Positions 29,201-40,994 are shown, counted from the stretch's first letter. The stretch is DNA of 64,000 bases from Loripinus fragilis (GCA_964019695.1 CAXHUL010000547.1:124001-188000); one strand, 5' to 3'. Notes: generated from the sequence alone by a model not told the origin. Translations and numbers: made by a program.

Positions 29201-31005
29201 AGTATTTTGACATTCAAAAACCTATTTTGACATTCGAACTGAGGCCGAATATCTTATTTTGATATTCAAAATCCTATTTTGACATTCGAAATCGGGCCGG
29301 ATATCGTATTTTGACATTCAAAATCCTATTTTGACATTCCAACTGGGGCCGAATATCGTATTTTGACATTCAAAATCCTATTTTGACATTCGAACTAGGG
29401 CCGAATATCGTATTTGACATTCAAAATCCTATTTTGACATTCGAATTTGGTCGGAATATCGCATTTTAACATTGAAAATCCTATTTTGACATTCTAACTG
29501 GGACCGAGTATCGTTTTTGACATTCAAAATCCTATTTTGACGTTCGAACTGAGGCCGAATATCGTATTTTGATATTCAAAATCCTATTTTGACATTCGAA
29601 ATCCGGCCAAATATCGTATTTTGACATTCAAAATCCTATTTTGACATTCGAACTGATGCCAGATATCGTCTTTTGATATTCAAAATCCTATTTTGACATT
29701 CCAACTGGGGCCGAATATCGTATTTTGACATTCAAAATCCTATTTTGACATTCGAATTTGGGCGGAATATCGCATTTTGACATTCAAAATCCTATTTTGA
29801 CATTCGAACTGGGACCGAATATCGTATTTTGACATTCAAAATCCTATTTTGACGTTCGAACTGAGGACGAATATCCTATTTTGATAATCAAAATCCTATT
29901 TTTACATTCGAACTGGGGCCGAATATCGTATTTTGACATTCAAAATCCTAATTTGACATTCGAATTTGGGTGAAATATCGCATTTTGACATTCAAAATCC
30001 TATTTTGACATTCGAACTGGGACCCAATATCGTATTTTGACATTTAAAATCCTAGTATGACATTCGAACTGACGCCGAATATAATATTTTGATGTTCAAA
30101 ATCCTATTTTGATATTCGAACTTGGGCCGAATATCGTATTTTGACTTTCAAAATCCTATTTTGATAGTCAATCTGGGGCCGAATATCGTTATTTGACATT
30201 CAAAATCCTATTTTGACATTCGAACTCGAGCCAAATATCGTATTTTGACATTCAAAATCCTATTTTGACATTCGAAAACGGGCCGAATATCGTATTTTGA
30301 TACTCAAAATCCTATTTTGTCATTCGAACTGAGGCCGAATATCGTATTTTGACATTCGAAATCCTATTTTGACATTCGAACTGGGACCGAATATCGTATT
30401 TTGACATATAAAATCCTATTTTGACATTCGAACTGAGGCCGAATATCGTCTTTTGATGTTCCAAATCCCATTTTGACATTCGAACTGGGGCCGAATATCG
30501 TATTTTGACATTCAAAATCCTATTTTGACATTCGAATTTGGGCGGAATATCGCATTATGACATTCAAAATCCTATTTTGACATTCGAACTGGGACCCAAT
30601 ATCGTATTTTTACATTCAAAATCCTATTTTGACATTCGAACTGGGACCCAATATCGTATTTTGACATTCAAAATCCTATTTTGACATTCGAACTAGGGCC
30701 GAATATCGTATTTGACATTCAAAATCCTATTTTGACATTCGAATTTGGGCTGAATATCGCATTTTGACATTCAAAATCCTATTTTGACATTCGAACTGAG
30801 GCCGAATATCGTATTTTGACATTCAGAATCTTATTTTGACATTCGATCTTGGGTGGAATATCGCATTTTGACATTCAAAATCTTATTTTGACATTCAAAC
30901 TGAGGCCGAATATCGTATTTTGACATTCAAAATCCTATTTTGACATTCGAACTGAGGCCGAATAACATATTTTGACATTCAAAATCCACTTTTGACATTA
31001 GAATT
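26291..31005. repeat. 52-bp satellite array 1
   Basis: About 90 units of 52 bases. Each has two similar halves, TTTTGACATTCAAAATCCTA and TTTTGACATTCGAACTG, followed by GGGCCGAATATCGTA. Spacings of marked variants are exact multiples of 52: the GACGCCGAAGATC variant sits near 27154, 27362, 27778, 27934 and 28402; the GAGATCGGGCC variant recurs after 260; the GAAGCCG variant recurs after 780. These show short higher-order blocks. No coding function; open frames within are repeat artefacts. Confidence 0.95.
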
Positions 31006-31007
31006 GT

Positions 31008-32045
31008 TATACTAAGATCCAGTTGAGCCAGCACACAAGTGATTACTGATCAGGATCTTCGTTGACAGTACGAAGGTGGATACTTGATACTAAGATCTAG
31101 TTTAGCCAACACACATGTGTTGACTGATCAGGATCTTCGTAGACAGTACGAAGGTGGATACTTGGTACTCAAATCCAGTTGAGCCAACGCACAAGTGTTG
31201 ACTGATCAGGATCTTCGTAGACAGTACGAAGGTGGCTACTTGGTACTCAAATCTAGTTGAGCCAACACTCAAGTGTTGACTGATCAGGATCTTCGTAGAC
31301 AGTACGAAGGTGGATACTTGGTACTCAAATCTAGTTGAGCCAACACACAAGTGTTGACTGATCAGGATCTTCGTAGACAGTACGAAGGTGGATACTTGGT
31401 ACCAAAATCTAGTTGAGCCAGCACACGAATGCAGACTGATCAGGATCTTCGTAGACAGTACGAAGGTGGATACTTGGTACCAAAATCTAGTTGAGCCAAC
31501 ACACAAGTGTTGACTGATCAGGATCTTCGTAGACAGTACGAAGGTGGATACTTGCTACTCAAATCTAGTTGATCCAACACACAAGTGTTGACTGATCAGG
31601 ATCTTCGTTGACAGTACGAAAGTAGATACTTGATCATTAGATCCAATTCAGCCAGCACACGAATGCAGACTGGTCAGGATCTTCGTTGATGGAACGAAAG
31701 TAGATACTTGATATTTAGATCAAAATGAGCCAGCACACGAGTGTTGACTGATCAGGGTCTTCGTTGATGGTATGAAGGTAGATACTTGATACTTAGATCC
31801 AGTTGTGCCAGCACACACGTGTTGACTGGTCAGCCCCGGATCTTCGTTAATGGTACGAAAGTAAATACTTGATACTAAGATCCAGTTGAGCCAGCACACA
31901 CGTTTAGACTGATCAGGATCTTCGTTGATGGTACGAAAGTAGATACTTGATACTAAGATCCAGTTGAGCCAGCACACATGTTTAGACTGATCAGGATCTT
32001 CGTTGATGGTACGAAAGTAGATACTTGATGCTAAGATCAAGGTTC
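31008..32045. repeat. 78-bp tandem array
   Basis: About 13 units, each with GATCAGGATCTTCGT, ACAGTACGAAGGTGG, ATACTTGG, a variable CAAATCTAGTTGAGCCA and an ACACAAGTGTTG-like part. GACTGATCAGG starts near 31123, 31201 and 31279 confirm the 78-base period. Units in the left two thirds are more alike; those from about 31.6 kb on carry GATGGTACGAAAGTAG and are more diverged. The array abuts the 52-bp satellite directly. 78 is a multiple of 3, so long open frames arise in it without meaning. Confidence 0.92.
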
Positions 32046-32070
32046 AGGTTCTTCGTTGATGGTACATAGG

Positions 32071-32135
32071 CAAACAGTGGAGACCCAGATCATAAACCGC
32101 AGACTGCGGCATCTGATCAGGTTATCCACTATTTG
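32071..32135. repeat. Hairpin of the MITE-P stem type with another inner stem
   Basis: GCAAACAGTGGAGACCCAGA pairs with the AGGTTATCCACTATTTGC side, and the inner stem is CCGCAGACTGCGG. Same outer stem as at 18381 and 22292. Lies at the end of the 78-bp array. Confidence 0.6.
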
Positions 32136-32700
32136 CTTGCTAACATAATATCCTATAAAGATTTGGAAAAACAAAAACACTCAATTTTCCTAAAAATTGG
32201 AGGTGGACTCGTCCTACTGATAAGGGTAGATATGTCCAATCGGTAAAACAAAACCAGACTGGGTTGATGTCCAGTTTGATCCGATTTATTGCTGTGAGAA
32301 CGAGTAGTATATGTAAAACTAAAAATAAATGATATCAAACGGGATTTGTCTTGTTCTTGTTGTGTTTTATAGCATTTGATGATTTACATCCCAACCAACA
32401 ACTTTCTTTCATATCGGGAAGTTTTCTGGGTCGAGGGAACTTGCAATTTCTTGTTAGTTCACTAATATTCGTGCGTTCTGTATTGTGTGATGCTATCATA
32501 AGTTTTTGTGTTAGTTGTCCGCTTCAATATCTGCTGATATACTTTGGTTATAACCGACAATATGGACCAGCTTAGAGTGCTCTTTTATTACGGGCAGTCT
32601 AATCAGGGTTTGTACTGTTTGCTTCCAAGCTACTGTACATGTACTTAAAGTAGAAGTGCGTTAGAAAATATGCAGCAGAATATGGTGGCCGGTTTGTGCC
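32136..32700. other. Stretch without recognised feature
   Basis: Between the 78-bp array and the strand-flipping minisatellite. No gene or repeat boundary supported. Confidence 0.4.
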
Positions 32701-33380
32701 ATTTCTATATTTCGTACTTTCGTCTTTTCGCCTGGTGTTATGGTGCGGCGAAAAGATGAAATAACGCCAAGCGAAATGACGAAATAACGAAAAGACGCCA
32801 CACGAAATAACGAAAAGACGAAATACCACCAGGCGAAAAGACGAAATAATGAAATGTTGCGCGCAAAATAACGAAAATTGAGCGCGAAAAGACGCCATTT
32901 TAAGCTCTTTTTTTCGCCTGTCGTGTTTTCGTTATTTCGTCTTTTCGCCTGGCGTTACATGCATTTCGTCTTTTTGTTATTTCGCGTGGCGTCTTTTCGT
33001 TGTTTTATCTTTTCGCATGGCGTTTTTTTATCATCTTTTCGTCTTTTTGCTTGGCGTTCTTGTGGGCCCGCGAAAAGACGAAATAACGAATGAACGCCAC
33101 ACGAAATAACAAAAAGACGAAATAACACCAGACGAAATAACGAAAAGACGCCAGGCGAAAAGACAAAAAAAATAAGAGTTTAAAATGGCGTTACTTCGCC
33201 TTGCGTTTTTCGTCTTTTCGCGATCGTTTTTCGTTATTTTTCGTAGCGCATTTCGTTATTTCGTCGTTTGGCCTGGCGTTATAACGTCTTTTTGTTATTT
33301 CACGTGGTGTTTTTTCGTTATTAAGTCTTTTCGCTTGGCATAATTTTATCTTTTCGCCACACCATAACGCCAGACGAAAC
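32701..33380. repeat. Minisatellite of CGAAATAACGAAAAGACGCCA words with alternating orientation
   Basis: Words TTTTCG, TTATTTCG, CGTC and GCCTGGCG run on one strand at about 32.70-32.75, on the other at 32.75-32.90, back at 32.91-33.06, over again at 33.07-33.17 and back at 33.19-33.36. Neighbouring blocks are therefore inverted repeats of each other and can fold on each other. The vocabulary resembles the satellite-edge minisatellite. Confidence 0.85.
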
Positions 33381-33420
33381 AAAGTTGCCTTTTAAAAGGA
33401 AAGGCTTGACAAGTTGAGGT

Positions 33421-33621
33421 TTTGTTTGATGTGATTCTATACGTCCCATCAACACTCTTTCAGTTATATAGGGATGGGTCTTCATTGTTGGAACCAGTAC
33501 TAAGCTAGAATTTATGTTCTTGCTCAATGACACAATGCAGTGATGCCCGTGAGGCTCTTACATGCGGCCCCTTGGTCTTGAGTCAAGCGCTGTACTACTG
33601 AGTCACTGCGCTGTTATGACC
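33421..33621 (-). mobile_element. tRNA-derived SINE-I, copy 2
   Basis: Minus-strand copy of the SINE at 243-450. The head lies at the right end (AGTCACTGCGCT reversed gives the A box region), the tail at the left (GTTTGATGTGATTC). Flanked by the target duplication AGTTGAGGT (33412-33420 and 33622-33630). It starts 40 bases after the strand-flipping minisatellite. Confidence 0.88.
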
Positions 33622-33630
33622 AGTTGAGGT

Positions 33631-34009
33631 ACGGCTAATGTTTGTGTTGTTTATGAAATGGGGCGTAGTGGGTGCAAAAAATAAGTTAGTCATCATTCAT
33701 ATAAAAAGTAACTAACAAATAATTTGAGTGGTCATTTCACAAGTGACAGGTAAAAAGTGTAAAAAAATATTTTAGTAAGACGTGTATTTATTTAAGAATG
33801 TTTTAATGTTGAAAAATCACATATTAGCTGACTTTCGAGGAAACTAGTTTTCTGTATTTCAGACTGATTAACTGGAAGTTTTGTTTTGTATATATAGTGA
33901 AAACAATAACAATGAATTGTATTGCAATTAAATCTGTAATATTTTGTTAGCTTGTTGTAAAAGACAGGTTAACTCATGAATCTGCTCATGATATGTGTAA
34001 ATTGAAGTT
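33631..34009. other. Stretch without recognised feature
   Basis: No gene, repeat boundary or RNA gene supported. Confidence 0.35.
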
Positions 34010-34477
34010 TTAATTAAACAATATATTTGGGTATAGTCTCAACAAATATTGTCTTAAGTCTTTAATCGAATCAAAGGTAAGTAGTACAGCTGCTCCTTCT
34101 GGTGTTGGATTCCCTGTACCATACCTGGAATGTGACACAAATACAGAGTATGTTCTATATGTTGGATTATCAAATTGATACTGCATGCGGAAGGACAGCC
34201 CCATGTAGTTTGCAAATCGAGGGAGATCTGATATCATAAAAAAACTGATTTCCTTGATACCTATCATGTATAACATTCGAGAAGAGCGAATCACAATACA
34301 ATAAAATCTGATCAACATCGTGGGTTCCTTATTCGGAATTGATTTTGCATGTGTAACTACATGTTGGGTTATAAATAAGTGCCACAGTGATATCATCCAG
34401 TGTAAGCAAAAGGAAACTGGACACAATAGAACCAGGTTGGATTCCCTCCTGTATTGATACAGACAAAAACTCAGCAT
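34010..34477 (-). pseudogene. Fragment resembling a D-x-H cysteine-peptidase-type domain
   Basis: A 155-codon open frame whose last third reads like a conserved domain: SVFVSHSRYGTGNP (residues 111-124), EGAAVLLTFDSI (127-138) and DLRQYL (140-145). The pattern F-D-S-H-S-R, G-P-x-G-T-A-V-L, F-x-S-x-x-x-L is known to me from the D-x-H end of deubiquitinase-like cysteine peptidases (C76-like or OTU-like) found in transposon-associated ORFs of invertebrates; this comparison is from memory. The Asp of D-x-H is Val here, and the Cys-bearing N-terminal half is not recognised, so it is probably a dead or partial copy. The 5' third of the frame looks random. A frameshifted second copy of part of it lies at 34503-34635. 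Confidence 0.45.
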
Positions 34478-34640
34478 TGTCTAATCTATTTCTGGAGACA
34501 CCATCATCATATCAAATTGATACCGAATGCGTAATGACAGCCCATGTAGTTTGCATATCGAGGTAGATTTGATGCCATCATAAACCTGATTTCCTAGATA
34601 CCTATCATGTACAACATTCGATTGTGCATGACATGTCATC
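34165..34640 (-). repeat. Direct duplication of part of the peptidase-like fragment
   Basis: About 115 bases (ATCAAATTGATACTGCATGC, CCCATGTAGTTTGCAAATCG, GATACCTATCATGTATAAC) at 34165-34280 recur at about 34503-34620 with a one-base loss that shifts the coding frame. Confidence 0.8.
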
Positions 34641-34886
34641 TAAATGTGGTTTACAAATGTTTGAAGTTTCGTTGAAATACCTTAAATGGTTATCAATATA
34701 TAGAGCGGACACATAATAGCATTGCAAATTCACGGTCATGCTGAAAATATGGAAGGGTTAAAACAATTTTCAGGAATTGCAACAATCAAAAACCACAGCT
34801 CTCTCGGAATTATAGCAAAGAATATAGTTTCTCCCGCAAAATAAAAATTCACCAGGAAGACCCAAACTCATGAACTCTACCCAGTG

Positions 34887-35890
34887 TACACCCAAATAAT
34901 AATGATATGTTAGGCCCACGTAAGCCCAATGTGGACTGTCCACATTCACTCCGTTGGCCCAACGTTGGCATTCCACATTACATGGGCCAGCGCAAGTTTG
35001 CTCGTGGGATCAACGTGGGGCCAACATGAGGGCTCCACGTCGGGCCAACGTATGGTCTAAAGTTAGTTCCACGTTATACATGTACCCACGTTTGCAAAAT
35101 GTTTTTTTTTAAATTGAAATCTTCAAATATCGTACATGCGTATCTATGATGATGGCCAGTGTGCTAGTGGCACAATCCCACCGCATATCGCAAGCAGCTA
35201 TGGAGCATGTCAAGTTTGAGTACAGTGATAGAACTGTATTAAGCATTTATGCAAAGAAAATATTATTTCTTATGGGTGTTAATTTTTGATAATCCAGTTT
35301 CGAAAGATAAACAGGAAACGTTACTAAAATTGTAAAAATGGTAAAAGAGATATAAGACTTTCATGAATTTATTTTTAGTTTCTGCAGGTTGCGTTTATCT
35401 TCATGAATATCGGACAATTATGCAATACTTATTTTGAAATATAATGTGGGCATTGCGTCGGTAAGCCCACGCTAAATCCACGCTTTACCGACTGAAGTAA
35501 AATTAAAAGTTTTGTTACTGGCACCATTTGTCAACTATATTTACCGTGTTTAACAATTATAAACATGGTTGGAACCGATTCTGTTACATAAGTTTACGTT
35601 TTACATGTAAGGTATTTCCTCTCCCACGCAAATGCGACGTTGGCCCAATGTAACATGCTTTAAAAACACAAACTTCTTTAAGCATGTGCCTAATAGTGAA
35701 ATACAGTTTTCAGAATTTACAAACAGAGGATTTTTGCCATATTTCATTGTTGTTTAATAAATCTTGTGAGAGAAATAGTCAACATTGTTACATCGGTTCA
35801 ACGTTGGCCCAACGTTGGCATGTCAACGCCAACATTTCCACAGACTGCCAACGGGGGCCCACCGTATCATTGCTATATGGGCATGTCGTG
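34887..35890. mobile_element. TIR element with TTGGCCCAACGTTGGC motifs
   Basis: Left end (ACACCCAAATAATAATGATA, GTTAGGCCCACG, CGTTGGCCCAACGTTGGCAT) and right end (CAACGTTGGCCCAACGTTGG, GGGGGCCCACCGTATCATT) are imperfect inverted repeats about 1 kb apart. More GGCCCAACGT-type words lie at 34.99-35.09 and 35.45-35.66 kb. The interior codes for nothing recognised. Probably a non-autonomous DNA transposon; superfamily unknown. Confidence 0.6.
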
Positions 35891-36479
35891 TATGTCGAAG
35901 GCATTATGGTCACGGCCACCAATCCAGCTACTTCATCGCATATACCAGTTGGATTAAAGTTTCTATTTCGTAATTTTGAGAGAAAAATTTAGAAATCGGG
36001 CAATGCTGTTCGATGTGACACTCATTGAACATTTCAACACTGGTATCGATCTTAAGAGGATATTCTGCTTGACAGTTTAAAATGGTTTGTAATGAAGAAA
36101 AATGGCATATTTTCAACTTAAACACAGGTTCTAGAATCAGTTTATGTGCCAGGGCACACTATTTAAGGTATGTAAAGGCCATTGAATAGCATTCTCGGAT
36201 TTCTAAAATTTTGTATTGGTTAGAAAAAAATAAGGATTGTGCTTAATTTAAGGTCCATCTCATTCATAGGAAACAGGTCCCTCTGCTTCATAGCATAGTA
36301 TTGATTTTATGCGATGAATGAGCTGGATTGGTAGCCGTGATGGTGTAGGCCTATTGTAGAAAATAACTGGTAAAAAACGTGGCAGTGGCCCAACAATACC
36401 GTATGTAGATAACAAGTAGAACAGAAATAATAATGTAATAATTTCATTCAATTTTTGAGGAAGAAAAAGCGAATAAATG
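35891..36479. other. Stretch without recognised feature
   Basis: No exon or repeat boundary supported. Confidence 0.35.
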
Positions 36480-36607
36480 GCGGAGTTTGTCTTGTACACT
36501 ATTGCTGGTGTCTCATGTTTGTTGTGTGGCTCTTCCTCGCGGTTCCATGGGTTTGTCTGCAGTTTGTGATTGTGGTGTTTCCTGATCATACTCACTAACT
36601 ATTTTTG
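36480..36607 (+). repeat. Repeat family A 3' fragment
   Basis: TGGCTCTTCCTCGCGGTTCC, TGTCTGCAGTTTGTGATTG and GTTTCCTGATCATACTCACT match the family A end at 14200-14282. Confidence 0.7.
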
Positions 36608-38080
36608 ACCTCGCAAATTAAGAATTCTCACTCTATCCGCGAAAGAAGGGCTCTCCCTCTGCCCGGTACATTTCCGGAATTGTCCAGAATCCCACTTTAC
36701 GCAGAACATATACATCTGAGACCGCGGTGTGTCAGCAACTGTTTCTGGGTAACTGTCACTTAACCTCTGGTTTCAGCTCTAACTGCATGTAGGTCAGGCC
36801 CGGATAGTTTGAGGTAATAATTTGGTGTGGGGGGTGCATTTTGGGGTCATGGAGTGTCGCCAATACTTCTGGATCACTCTGACTGTAAAATCTGGCCTAG
36901 GTTTGAGAGAAATAAAGACACCGACAAGACAACTCACCGACATGGTTTTTGACAGAACTCTATGAAAATCGTGTAAGGAGCATGCCTCCTATATTGTATT
37001 GCCAAATTGATCCAATTTCAATTTGTGTATACATGTGTCGTATACTGTTTTATGTCACTGAGACCACAAAATCTGGTCTCAGTTCTTGAAAAATTTTATA
37101 CACAGTACATCTCCTACGATTATCATATATCGTATATTATTTTAGGTAAGAAGTTCTACATCATACAACCGGCTGCTTTGATGACAGGTTGCTAACAATG
37201 GTGACAGATACGGGATTTTAGGTCGCATGAAGGGTTGGTTATACTTTTCGGTTGGCAAAATTTGAGGAGAAGCACTCTGGCACTTCAAGGTGAATGAGTA
37301 CACTTGCTGGTGTTTAGAGATCCTACAGAAACAAGCTGACGTTACATCTCTTACAAATAAAGCCACACTTGATCACCATTTCAGAGCTTTCCTGAGAAAA
37401 GTCGCAAAGAATGGTTATCTGTTCAGATTATGTTTCTCTCCGTCAAAGTCTGCTGTCTGCACTTATATACAATAAAACTACTATCATTCAGCTACATTTC
37501 TGCCAAATTTGAAGTCGCAGTTTGGTTTTATACATTTACTGGAGACCATCAAAGATGACAGGTAGAGGAAAAATGGCTGCCTTTATCTACAGATCAATTT
37601 TGAAGTGGCTGTCTTTGAAGATAAATATTTAATATTAGTGGCTAACATTGATGACAGGCTATAATTTTAGAAAGCTACTTTAAATCAACATAATCTCTTC
37701 AGCCTTTGGTCTCAACATGTTTCACATTTCTTTAGACTCATATTCAAGGGGTTGTTTGTACTTAAAAATGACTTAGTCTGGTGTTCTCGTTATACCCCCC
37801 CGCAAACTTTGTTTGTGGTTGGTATACTGTTTTCACGTTGTCCATGCGTCCGTGTGTCCCTGCGTCCATCCGTAACGTTTTGTTTCCTTAATATCTTGAA
37901 GAATCATTGCTGTATTTTCATCAAACCTTGCTAACATGTTCATTATATATGCAAGACAAATACTTTAAACAAAAAGGTAAGGGCTATGGGCCAATTCTAT
38001 TAGAGTTATTTTCCTTAGTAGTTCTAAATGGCTTTTTGTATAATGTTTTATGCTTATGCTATTATAGTCCATACACGGGC
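36608..38080. other. Stretch without recognised feature
   Basis: No exon, hairpin or repeat boundary supported until the 190-bp repeats begin. Confidence 0.35.
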
Positions 38081-39245
38081 CGATCAACTCCTACCACAGC
38101 TTTTGATGGAACAATTTGATACTTCGCCTATACAATGTAGACACGTTGAACATATGCATGAAGGAGTTTGGTTCAGAAAAAAATAATTTTTGACAAATCG
38201 ACAGCTGTGAGAACTTAGACAATTTTTCCCTAATAAGGCTTTTGTATATGCATAGATGGTGCCTTCATGGGCCGCTCAAGTCCTACCACAGCTTTTGATG
38301 GCGCAATTTGATACTTTGCCTATGCAATATAGACACATTGAACATATGCATGAAGGAGTTTGGTTCAGAAAAAATAATTTTTGACAAAATCACAGCTTTG
38401 AGAACTTAGACAATGTTTCCCTAATAAGGCTTTTGTATATGCATAGATGGTGCCTTCATGGGCCAATCAACTTTTACCACAGGTTTCATGGAGCAATTTG
38501 ATACTTTGTCACAGGGTGCACAAAAATCCAAACCGCCCGAGGTGGGAGTCGAACCTGGGCCGCAGGATCTAAAGGCAAACACTCTACCACGTCGCTGTAA
38601 AAGCCGGCTTCTACCGCAAGGCAGTAGAAGTTTGTTATATACCTATCCCTACTACATATTTCCCTGCTTTAAATTGATTCGTCCCGGAATCTACTCGGAA
38701 CCACTCTGTAATTCTGGGACATTTCATGCTGAGTGATGCCCGAAACACAAGCAGTGGACCCCACATACTGGCCACCAAATGTCACAGGGTGCAGAAAAAT
38801 CCTAACCGCCCGAGGTGGGCCACAGGATCTAAAGGCAAACACTTTACCACGTCGCTGTAAAAGCCAGCTTCTACCGCAAGGCAGTAGAAGTGTGTTATAT
38901 ACCTATCCCTACTACATATGGTGGCCATTGTGGTGGCACAGCTTTTCATGCCAATCTGCCTATACAATGAAGGAGTCTGGTTGATTTTCTTTTTGACTAA
39001 ATGACAGATATGAGAACTTAGACAATTTTTCACTTCTATGGCTTTTGTATATGCATGGATAGTGCCTTTATGGGCCGATCAACTCCTAGCACAGCTTTTT
39101 ATGAAGCAATTTGATACTTTGCCCCTACAATATATACATATTGAACATATGCATGAAGGAGTTTGGTCCGGAAAAATAATTTTTGACAAAATTATAGCTG
39201 TTAGAACTTAGACAATTTTCCCTTATATCTAAAACAGAAATTACC
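38081..39245. repeat. ~190-bp tandem repeat, interrupted by a tRNA-like repeat pair
   Basis: Units contain GGGCCGATCAACTCCTACCA, CAATTTGATACTTTGCC, GAACATATGCATGAAGGAG, TTTGGTTCAGAAAAA and GAGAACTTAGACAA. Unit starts near 38075, 38269 and 38458, then after the interruption a partial unit (about 38930) and a full one near 39072. Four to five units in all. Confidence 0.8.
38507..38925 (-). mobile_element. Pair of tRNA-derived SINE-like units
   Basis: Two direct copies (38507-38660 and 38781-38925) begin TGTCACAGGGTGC. On the minus strand, copy 1 has an A box ACGTGGTAGAGTG and a B box GGTTCGACTCC. Copy 2 has lost about 16 bases including the B box. About 120 bases separate them. The pair splits a unit of the 190-bp repeat. 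Alternatives: a SINE dimer, or a miniature element with terminal direct repeats starting TG. Confidence 0.65.
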
Positions 39246-39843
39246 TAATAAGTACATGTACTGCATAATCTCACAGGACCATGGACCAATTGAGCTCAAA
39301 TTTCATACAGGTCTTCCTTGGCATTAGGACACAAAAGGTTGCATAAAGTGTCAAAGTCACATCTTAAAAGATGGCCGCCACAACTATAATTGAAATAAAC
39401 CTTTATCCATTCTCTCTTCAACTATAAGGCCAATGACTTTGAAAGTTGGATATACCATTGGGCTTTGGGCTAACTATTATATGTTAAAATGATAATCATA
39501 GCATGATATTTAGCTATTTTAAAGTATTGTCAATTTGGTATACTTTTATTTTGTTTTACATGAAAATTTACCAATGTATGCTTTCCTACAAAGCATGTGT
39601 TAAATAAAAAAACACATTTAAAATCACAACCTGGACGTTAATAATCCAAACTTAAAACCAATGCACATTGACAAGCTTGAGAAGAGTAGAACAAGCGCAT
39701 AGTGTGCAAGAAAAGGCTAAACAACCGCCAGCTTTTTGATAAAGGTAAATATTTGTAAAAACTATTGTTTTGTATGATGCTATTGTTGTTGGTGGCTTAT
39801 AGCGCTATCATTCTTGTTGGTTTTAGTACAGTGTATACATTAA
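39246..39843. other. Stretch without recognised feature
   Basis: No exon or repeat boundary supported. Confidence 0.35.
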
Positions 39844-40436
39844 CCAAAGGGACACGTGCATTAAGAGGCTATTTTGGCCCCCCCCCCAATGAGGTCAAAA
39901 AATAAAAGATGCTCTTCACAAGTTTCTTCTTACTAGTTTATTAGAACAATAGCCAAAGTGTAAAGGTCTGGTATTGATTCGACTTTTACGGTTGCTATGG
40001 TAACAAAAATGGCCACCAAAATAGGCTAAAAATAGGAAATGACCATTTTGGAGCAAACTTGAGACATGTAATAGAGGAATTAATATAGAGCACAAGCAAA
40101 TACCAAAAAAAAATATTTTAACAGATGATGAGAATAATCACGGCACACAATATATTAAAAGGTTTTTTGGTATTTGCTTGTGCTGATATCTAATTCTTAA
40201 AAAATTGGTCTCCAAAAGCCTCAAATTTGGCCTAAAATGGCATTTTCTCTATTTTAAGCATTTTTTGTCGGCCATTTTGGTTACCATAGCAACCGGTAAA
40301 AGTAAAATAAATGCCAGAATTTTACACTTGGGCTATTCTTCTAATAAACGAATAGGGTGAAATTGGTGAAAAGCAACTTTCAGTTTTTGGCTCTAGAGGG
40401 GGCCAAAATAGCCCCTTAATGCATGTATCCCTTTGG
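39844..40436. mobile_element. Full-length foldback element, CCAAAGGGA ends
   Basis: CCAAAGGGACACGTGCATTA pairs with TAATGCATGTATCCCTTTGG. Further in, GGTTGCTATGGTAAC pairs with GTTACCATAGCAACC, and CAAGCAAATACC with GGTATTTGCTTG. The two arms of about 290 bases make up nearly the whole element. No coding capacity. Flanks do not show a clear target duplication. Confidence 0.85.
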
Positions 40437-40519
40437 TGCACATGGTGCACATGCTTTTTCAACTAGGCAAGCCCTCCTTTTAAAAAGAAAAAATATTTAT
40501 CTTGAATCTAACATGTACT

Positions 40520-40835
40520 ATGAGATGAGAATCTTTCATGCAAACCAAATATCTATGTTTTTGATCCATATCAGAATTAAGGGTAAGATTGCTACTGTTT
40601 AACCAGTTTAAGTCTCCAATAATTTCCTTACTGACTGTTCCGAGGCGGTGCATCTTTTATGTTTGTCTTGCCATACTGCCATGTCTGTTTCTTGCGCCCT
40701 TGTGGTCACCTGTTGGGAAAGGACTCACCTCTTGACCCTCTTGTATATGATGCTTTCTTGTGTTTTTGTCACTTTCCCAAATGGTGTCCAGGGTTAGGTG
40801 TGGTACTTAGTTGTATCGATTCCTGATCTTTACAT
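40520..40835 (+). repeat. Repeat family B, copy 3
   Basis: GAATCTTTCATGCAAACCAA, TTGTGGTCACCTGTTGGGAA, TCACTTTCCCAAATGGTGTC and GTATCGATTCCTGATCTTT follow the order of copies 1 and 2. Confidence 0.75.
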
Positions 40836-40914
40836 TCTTTCTTACTTCCATATATTATGAACTTTTTGACGACTATATGATAGACGGCATATGTGCCAAA
40901 TATGTTTACCTCTT

Positions 40915-40916
<2 letters not shown>

Positions 40917-40994
<78 letters not shown>

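Noticed and set aside
31102..32040. Open frames of 134 and 106 codons with repeated STRFWYQVSTFVLSTKI-like sequence
   Set aside because: They arise because the 78-bp satellite period is a multiple of three. No start context, no domain.
38507..38925. LTR retrotransposon with two short LTRs
   Set aside because: The direct repeats start with TG, but no primer-binding site, polypurine tract or coding region is seen and the units contain tRNA-type promoter boxes. Kept as a SINE-like pair.
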